Positions 14,167-19,125 of a stretch of DNA of 19,125 nucleotides are shown here, piece by piece. The stretch is taken from positions 1-19,125 of the forward strand of contig CAJWHX010000008.1 in the NCBI GenBank assembly GCA_913040875.1, written 5' to 3'. This DNA comes from an uncultured Pseudomonadota bacterium. GTDB taxonomy: Bacteria > Myxococcota > UBA796. The position numbers and the translations under genes were made by a program. Each line of letters begins with the position of its first letter. Positions within the stretch are counted from its first letter, which is position 1. The notes below the pieces were generated by a model. It ran no database searches, was not told the DNA's origin, and worked only from the letters and a program-made list of their open reading frames with translations.

Positions 14167-16716
14167 TCAGAAGGATACATTTCCGGTGAGTGCAAGGTGT
14201 CCATTGTCAACAGTGGAGGTTAAATTGGACAAGGTCACCCCAGCAAAAGAGGGGACGGGTATTTCACTGATTGCGTCGGTGAAGCTTGGAAGCAACATTG
14301 GAATGACGGCATCCAACAGTGTTTCGGTACCGCGTGCGCCCTCAAGTGGGTAGACCACATCAAAATAGGATATGGGTTCACCAACCGTTGCCATGATGGA
14401 AGTGGAGTTGACAGACATGTCGATTGGAGCGAAGATGTGGGTGTAGATCTCCAATCGGATGTCTCCAGCGCTGTAATCGCCATTGTGAACAGCAAGATAC
14501 AGCTCTCCCATCTCGAAATCCAAGGTTGACAACGTTGAATCGAAGGTCACGATGGGTGGCAGCAGAGGCTCAATCGTGATTCGTAAATCAGAGGAGTTGG
14601 GGAACAACGCTTCGAGGTCACCAGAAGAGACACCCAACTCAGATAAACTGAGTTCCTGAGAGATAAACCCAGAGCCCCAGACTTGATAGAGAAGCTGGTT
14701 GATGACATCGGTGGACAGTGCAAGGTTGAATCCAGAGTTGCTGGCAAATGTCGGTGCAGCATAGCCTTCAGCAAAGGAACCGAGTCCGGTGTCATTCAGT
14801 GCCCAGGTATCCGCCATGACATTGGTCTCCAAACCAAAACCCAGTCCATGATTGTCGGCAAAGATCGATGACGGGTAGGCTGAAAGAGTGAAGGTAGAGC
14901 CCATTAAATCAAATGAAGTTGACAGCTCCAGACTCTGCAAGAAATCGTTTAGCAATGGTGGTACTTGACCGGACAGGACGTTGGACACTTCATCTTCGAG
15001 TAAGTCTGCAATGCTCCCCTCAAAGAGGTTGACGATAAAGTTGAGCACAGAGCCCCAACCACTGAGAGAAACATTGAGCCCGTTGATGTTCGAAGAAGTA
15101 CTGACGACGTCGGTATACACTTGTCCATTGCTGACATAGGGGTTTAAGATGACCTCTGCAATGACCGACGAGGCAGAGACACTCCCACTGAAGTCTGGGC
15201 AGGGCTGCCACCATGACCCTCCGTTGAGTGGGACGTCTAGATCCATACTGATGCTGGGTAAGGTCATCGTCAGTTTAATATTGCCATCACTTTGTGGGTC
15301 AATGTCGAGTTCAATGTTGCCATAGTTGAGGTTGTACACGTTTACATAAGCTGTGCACCACGCAACACCTTGGCTGGCGAGTGGGTTTGCCGGTAAAACG
15401 CTTCCGATATCGATGTTGCCAACGATGGATTCAAGATTGTCCTCCAACGAGTTCACGCCATTTGCACCGAGATAAGCCTGAATGGCATCGTCAATGCCTT
15501 CATCTTTCGGTTCAAAATTTCCAGAGAGTACCGCTCGAGAGTCGTTGCTGATGTTGCTGTCACTGTCGATGGCTTCTGATTCTACAACGGTGATACCGTC
15601 GTCGAGGTCTATCGAAGTGCTAAAATTCCCAGAGGCATCCGGTTGTACAACGAGTCCATCGACTAGTAGCGCATTGAGACTGCTGTACTCTTCAATCACG
15701 GTTCCAGAAACAGTGGTGCTGACATCTTCAGTCCAAAACCCACGTGTAGGGGTTGCAACGGCCAGTAATGGACCAGAAGAATCAATGAGTATCGGGCCGT
15801 GAGAGTCAATCAGTTCTGTACCGTCTTCTTTGAACGTGTTGGCATAGAGCGTGTAATAGCCTTCATCCAAAAAAGTGATGATGTTGTAGGAAACGGAAGA
15901 TGTCCCGAGACTGTCAGCCCACAGAGTCCATTCGTTGTCCAGCAGATTCCCAAATCGGTCTTCGACGATGACATCACATTGAACAGAGTCATACTTTTCC
16001 ACGTCGCCTTCTGGGACAACGAGTGTGATGGAGTCGGCCTCATCTGGACGGACTTCCAAAAATTCTGTATCGCCGATCTCGCCGTACCATGCACTGATGC
16101 CGTAGACATCTGCCACAGTACTGAACACTTGGCCGCTGCTAATGGTTAAATCCAAACTGTCCGCGTAGACTTCAAACTCAGATTCCATCGCGGGGTCGCG
16201 TACACGATTCCCAAAGCGATCCAACGCCCATACACGGTACGGGATGTTTTCTCCTGCTTGTGCGACACTCTTGTCTATTTGTAAATCTAAAAATTCGACA
16301 GCCAGAGGGCTTACACTGAGGGGTATTTGCTGTTCAAGTACAATTCCAGGGATGTCTTCTTCACTCACGAAGTCATCTTCTGTGGGGATATATATCGCAC
16401 GAATGGTCAGTGTATGTTCACCTGCCATAACGGGCATCAGAGTTGTGTTGGTGGTGTGCAAATCACTTTCAATGTCGGAAGCAATGCTCCAGGTTAGGTT
16501 GTCTTCGATCTCATTGTCATTCTGATCGCGCACTTCAACAGTGTAAGTGAGAATATCTCCAGCGAGCGCAGATTCTGTAGAGACGGTTGCTATCAGTTGA
16601 AGACGCAATGTCTCTTGGACGCTTTCTTCATCTACCGGTTTTACATCCACAGAGGTGCTACAACCGACCGTTGTCATCCATAAAATGAGTCCCAAGGATG
16701 GAATGGTTCCACGCAT
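14167..16716 (-). CDS. Large lipoprotein: Ig-like repeats plus TULIP/BPI-like candidate domain
   Basis: The 849-residue protein has a lipoprotein signal ending TTVGC (Cys19). Residues about 38-400 hold three to four Ig-like beta-sandwich repeats, each with a D-x-x-x-N type turn (VRDQNDNEI at 62-70, ALDRFGNRV at 164-172, VEDRFGNLL at 251-259), then a fourth with VSGTV...VDG. Residues about 405-849 are a long region of amphipathic strands and helices resembling tubular lipid-binding (TULIP/BPI/LBP) folds; this assignment is from pattern only. Landmarks are NQLLYQVWGSG (673-683) and the C-terminal VPSFAGVTLSNL (821-832). GGAG lies five bases before the ATG. It is first in a leftward operon with the helical and YbjN-domain genes. 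The divergent gene at 16879 encodes a relative of its C-terminal half. It probably sits at the outer membrane or surface. Confidence 0.75.
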   Translation of the reverse strand: MRGTIPSLGLILWMTTVGCSTSVDVKPVDEESVQETLRLQLIATVSTESALAGDILTYTVEVRDQNDNEIEDNLTWSIASDIESDLHTTNTTLMPVMAGEHTLTIRAIYIPTEDDFVSEEDIPGIVLEQQIPLSVSPLAVEFLDLQIDKSVAQAGENIPYRVWALDRFGNRVRDPAMESEFEVYADSLDLTISSGQVFSTVADVYGISAWYGEIGDTEFLEVRPDEADSITLVVPEGDVEKYDSVQCDVIVEDRFGNLLDNEWTLWADSLGTSSVSYNIITFLDEGYYTLYANTFKEDGTELIDSHGPILIDSSGPLLAVATPTRGFWTEDVSTTVSGTVIEEYSSLNALLVDGLVVQPDASGNFSTSIDLDDGITVVESEAIDSDSNISNDSRAVLSGNFEPKDEGIDDAIQAYLGANGVNSLEDNLESIVGNIDIGSVLPANPLASQGVAWCTAYVNVYNLNYGNIELDIDPQSDGNIKLTMTLPSISMDLDVPLNGGSWWQPCPDFSGSVSASSVIAEVILNPYVSNGQVYTDVVSTSSNINGLNVSLSGWGSVLNFIVNLFEGSIADLLEDEVSNVLSGQVPPLLNDFLQSLELSTSFDLMGSTFTLSAYPSSIFADNHGLGFGLETNVMADTWALNDTGLGSFAEGYAAPTFASNSGFNLALSTDVINQLLYQVWGSGFISQELSLSELGVSSGDLEALFPNSSDLRITIEPLLPPIVTFDSTLSTLDFEMGELYLAVHNGDYSAGDIRLEIYTHIFAPIDMSVNSTSIMATVGEPISYFDVVYPLEGARGTETLLDAVIPMLLPSFTDAISEIPVPSFAGVTLSNLTSTVDNGHLALTGNVSF

Positions 16717-16795
16717 AATGGCTCCAAAACAGAAGTTTAGGCTATGGATCTAGATTGAATTCTAAGGAAACTCGAACAATCCATGCTCTAAAAAG

Positions 16796-16803
16796 AGTAT
16801 ACT
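16796..16803. promoter_or_regulatory. Palindromic AGTATACT, possible shared -10 of a divergent pair
   Basis: The 162-base gap between the two divergent TULIP-like genes contains AGTATACT, which reads TATACT (5/6 match to the -10 consensus) on both strands. No convincing -35 was found on either side, so this is only a suggestion. Confidence 0.2.
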
Positions 16804-16878
16804 ACATAGGATGATGTACCACTGTACTTCTTTCATTTCCACTGTAAATCTTAGTCCGCAGCGACATTTGGATACGGT

Positions 16879-18606
16879 ATGAATTTGCTATTTCTGACAA
16901 ACATATTTTTGGGTACGGCCACCGCAGAGAATTTGACCTTTGAAACAGGGCAGGCCCTCGCGGTTCATTTGCCGACGGGTGGACTGGATCAGATTGGAGT
17001 CGCCCTTCAAAATGTTTTGCCTTCGTCGATCACTGTTGCGGCGGGGTTCAATGATTTGGAGTGTTCTTCAACCACAACTGTGACCTATGCCATTGAAGAG
17101 ATGGAACTAATCTTTGCCATCGACGATGTAGAGTTTGTCACGCAGAATGGGTATCTGGATCTGTTGGTGACGGGACACATTGGTTCGAGTGAGTCAACAG
17201 CAACGATAACGGGAGACTGCAGTGTGTTGACAGATTTGAATGAGGTGTGCGCAGTGCAGCTCGGCACAACACCATTTACCTTATCGATGTCGATGCGGAT
17301 TGAACTGACTGAGACAGAGCTGGTTGTGGAGGCGGACGAGCCCATCTTTGAAGTGGCTCCGATAACGAATCCTTTGGAAGATTGTGTGTTGGCGGATGGT
17401 CTTGATACGGTGTTGGGACAAGATCCATATGTATTTTCAAACTTGCTGCAAGAAGCGGTTGAGCCCGAACTTGACATCGTTCCGCAAACGATAGAGAACA
17501 ATCTTTCCGATGTACTAGAGACATTGATTGTATCGGAAGACATAGACCTGTTGGGTAAGGAACTGTCCGTTCTGTTGGAGCCGTCAGACGTGCGCGTTGA
17601 CGAATCTGGAATCGTACTCGGGTTTGGTGCGGATATTTCTGTTCCCACACCCAATGTGTGTGTCAATCCCTCTGAGTGGCTTCCCCCTGAAGACAACGAT
17701 TGGCCGGTGTTTTCAGGTGAGATGTTTGTAACGGGACTTCGATATGACATTGGCGTCTTTGTTGGACAGCATTTTGTCAATCAAGTGCTCTATGCCGTTT
17801 GGGCATCGGAGGCGTTGTGCTTAGACGTCTCCGCCTTTACAGGACTGGAATTCACAGGCGATTTCGCCTCGGGTTTCTTTGGAGAACAGCTGGGCGTTTT
17901 GATGGGCGAGAAGGTCGTTTCTATGACCTTAGAGTCCCGAAACCCACTTCATGTTGAATTCTCCGATGATCAGCCACCGATTCGAATTGCTGCGGATGGA
18001 CTGGTACTTCAGACGCGTGGAGAATTGCTTGATAGAGAGAGTCTATTGCAATCTGTGGAGATGGGGGCAGACCTCGGATTTTATTTCGACTTGCAAAACA
18101 GTCGTCTTACGATGGATGTTCCGATTGAGTCTCAAGATTTCTTTTACGCCGAAGAATACTTTGAAGTCTTACCAGAAGGATACTCTGCAGGAGTCCCCAA
18201 TTTAATAGATCTGGCACTTGGATCTGTAATTACCGAGGACATGTTTCCAACGTTGATTTTGCCCAAGATTTTGGGCATCGAACTCAGCGATATCATTTGG
18301 CAACCATCGTCGGATGGAGCGTGGATTGGTGGACACATCATTTTAGATGTGGACGATATACAATCCACAGAGATTGCAGGTTGCTCAGGGGACTCCCTAG
18401 GGTGCAACGGTAGTGGTCCAACCATCGATATTGACATCGACAATATTCTTGGGTGTGACGATGCGACCGTTGGTTGTGAGGGTGGTTGCTCTCAATCGAC
18501 GGACGGAACGATCACGCTTAGACTCCCAGCAGGTAGGGTGTTTGGATGTCTTTTGCTCATTTCAGTGGTGCTCATTCGTCGACGTGAACCGGAGACAAGC
18601 AGATGA
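16879..18606 (+). CDS. Exported TULIP/BPI-like protein with C-terminal anchor tail
   Basis: The 575-residue protein has a signal peptide (MNLLFLTNIFLGTATA, probable cleavage after residue 16) and a long beta-rich body (about 20-490) related to the C-terminal half of the divergently encoded lipoprotein. NQVLYAVWASE (301-311) and LPKILGIELSDI (461-472) match that protein's NQLLYQVWGSG and VPSFAGVTLSNL, and DLLGKELSVLLEPS (223-236) matches DLMGSTFTLSAYPS. A Cys-rich stretch (502-537, six Cys) is followed by a hydrophobic helix (about 555-566) and RRREPETSR, like a MYXO-CTERM or other sorting tail but without the usual Cys immediately at the helix. GGA lies six bases before the ATG. Its stop overlaps the next ATG (ATGA), coupling it to the YihY/BrkB gene. 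The lipid-binding role is inferred. Confidence 0.75.
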   Translation: MNLLFLTNIFLGTATAENLTFETGQALAVHLPTGGLDQIGVALQNVLPSSITVAAGFNDLECSSTTTVTYAIEEMELIFAIDDVEFVTQNGYLDLLVTGHIGSSESTATITGDCSVLTDLNEVCAVQLGTTPFTLSMSMRIELTETELVVEADEPIFEVAPITNPLEDCVLADGLDTVLGQDPYVFSNLLQEAVEPELDIVPQTIENNLSDVLETLIVSEDIDLLGKELSVLLEPSDVRVDESGIVLGFGADISVPTPNVCVNPSEWLPPEDNDWPVFSGEMFVTGLRYDIGVFVGQHFVNQVLYAVWASEALCLDVSAFTGLEFTGDFASGFFGEQLGVLMGEKVVSMTLESRNPLHVEFSDDQPPIRIAADGLVLQTRGELLDRESLLQSVEMGADLGFYFDLQNSRLTMDVPIESQDFFYAEEYFEVLPEGYSAGVPNLIDLALGSVITEDMFPTLILPKILGIELSDIIWQPSSDGAWIGGHIILDVDDIQSTEIAGCSGDSLGCNGSGPTIDIDIDNILGCDDATVGCEGGCSQSTDGTITLRLPAGRVFGCLLLISVVLIRRREPETSR

Positions 18607-19125
18607 AGATGCTTGGTGACTTGATTCAATGGGTTCGACGTGAAGAGTGGATCCGCGATATCTTTCGGATTCAAGAGGCACACTTGCCAGACTGGCAGCA
18701 AAGAATCCTTTTTGTGATTCGAAAACTGCTGTCTAGCTGGTTGCGGTTTCGAGATTCCAGATCCGCCATTCAAGTGGGGGCACTTAGTTATTTGACACTC
18801 ATATCTCTCGTGCCCGTACTTGCCTTTTCATTTTCCATTGTGAAAACGTTGGGGCTCCACCAGCAATTGCAAAATGATGTGATTGATCCATTGCTAAATC
18901 AGTGGATTCCAGCCGAACAAGCCCCCGAGTTGCGTAGTGGTATTGAACAGATGCTTCTTTTTGTGGAGCATACAGATGTGTCTTCGCTGGGTGTGATCGG
19001 GCTGGTGACGCTCGGTTATGCCGTTATCCGAATGCTCAGTGCTGTAGAGATAGCGATGAATGATCTTTGGGGTGTCCGTCGGCCGAGGACCCTCATGCGT
19101 AAAGTTGCCGATTATCTGTCGGTAT
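18603..19125 (+). CDS. YihY/BrkB-family membrane protein, N-terminal part (cut by window end)
   Basis: The visible 174 residues start MKMLGDLIQWVRREEW at an ATG overlapping the previous stop (ATGA), with GGAGA seven bases upstream. The family signature is clear: ALSYLTLISLVPVLAFSFSI in the first membrane helix (residues 61-80), an external helical loop with many Gln/Glu residues (about 84-118), then a second helix region (SSLGVIGLVTLGYAVIRML) and MNDLWGVRRPRTLMRK. YihY/BrkB proteins (UPF0761; formerly mis-annotated as RNase BN) are polytopic inner-membrane proteins. The relative YhjD is linked genetically to lipid A precursor export in E. coli. Coupling with a TULIP-like exported protein suggests lipid movement across the envelope. 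The C-terminus lies outside the window. Confidence 0.88.
   Translation, partial: MKMLGDLIQWVRREEWIRDIFRIQEAHLPDWQQRILFVIRKLLSSWLRFRDSRSAIQVGALSYLTLISLVPVLAFSFSIVKTLGLHQQLQNDVIDPLLNQWIPAEQAPELRSGIEQMLLFVEHTDVSSLGVIGLVTLGYAVIRMLSAVEIAMNDLWGVRRPRTLMRKVADYLSV

Noticed and set aside
15799..16149. Rightward open frame of 116 codons inside the large lipoprotein gene
   Set aside because: It is antisense to a well-supported long coding frame with signal peptide and repeats.
17085..17780. Leftward 231-codon Ser/Thr-rich open frame
   Set aside because: It is a shadow of the exported TULIP-like gene; the composition reflects reverse-strand reading of acidic codons.

Overview
The window looks like a chromosome fragment of a Gram-negative, deltaproteobacterial-type (Myxococcota-like) bacterium of moderate G+C content. 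The reasons are three secreted lipoproteins with acidic D/T/E-rich linkers after the lipobox, large Ig-like and lipid-binding-fold surface proteins, a C-terminal Cys-rich/membrane/Arg tail like a sorting signal, and contractile-injection (type VI-like) spike parts. This is inference from protein style; there is no rRNA or marker gene here. No tRNA, rRNA, CRISPR array or transposase was seen.

Region 1 (1-3016) is a contractile-injection spike locus. A leftward operon encodes a small beta-helical protein (DUF3540-like), a PAAR-type spike tip, a zinc-ribbon SAM methyltransferase that starts with TTG directly behind the PAAR stop codon, and a partial gene of unknown function that overlaps the methyltransferase by ATGA. 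Divergent to it is a short gpV/Gp5-like spike protein without a gp27 domain. The two transcripts appear to share one promoter core near 2244-2251.

Region 2 (3017-7880) starts with a gene-free stretch of about 400 bases holding three imperfect 80-100 bp direct repeats with a conserved small dyad. A more AT-rich two-gene operon follows: a McrB-like AAA+ motor and a DUF2357/PD-(D/E)XK nuclease. This is a predicted type IV (McrBC-like) restriction or defence pair with an unidentified C-terminal extension on the nuclease.

Region 3 (7884-12383) is a mixed set: a leftward trmJ-like tRNA ribose methyltransferase, a rightward zinc-ribbon SAM methyltransferase, a leftward membrane ICMT-like methyltransferase, a rightward secreted esterase lipoprotein of the PHB-depolymerase/feruloyl-esterase type, and a leftward double-META-domain lipoprotein.

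Region 4 (12536-19125) is the most interesting part. A leftward operon encodes a large lipoprotein (Ig-like repeats followed by a TULIP/BPI-like candidate domain), a helical protein with a basic N-terminus, and a YbjN-domain protein. Divergent to it lies an exported protein whose body is recognisably related to the C-terminal half of the large lipoprotein. That gene overlaps by ATGA the start of a YihY/BrkB-family membrane protein cut off by the window edge. Together these suggest an envelope lipid-handling module that I do not recognise as described.
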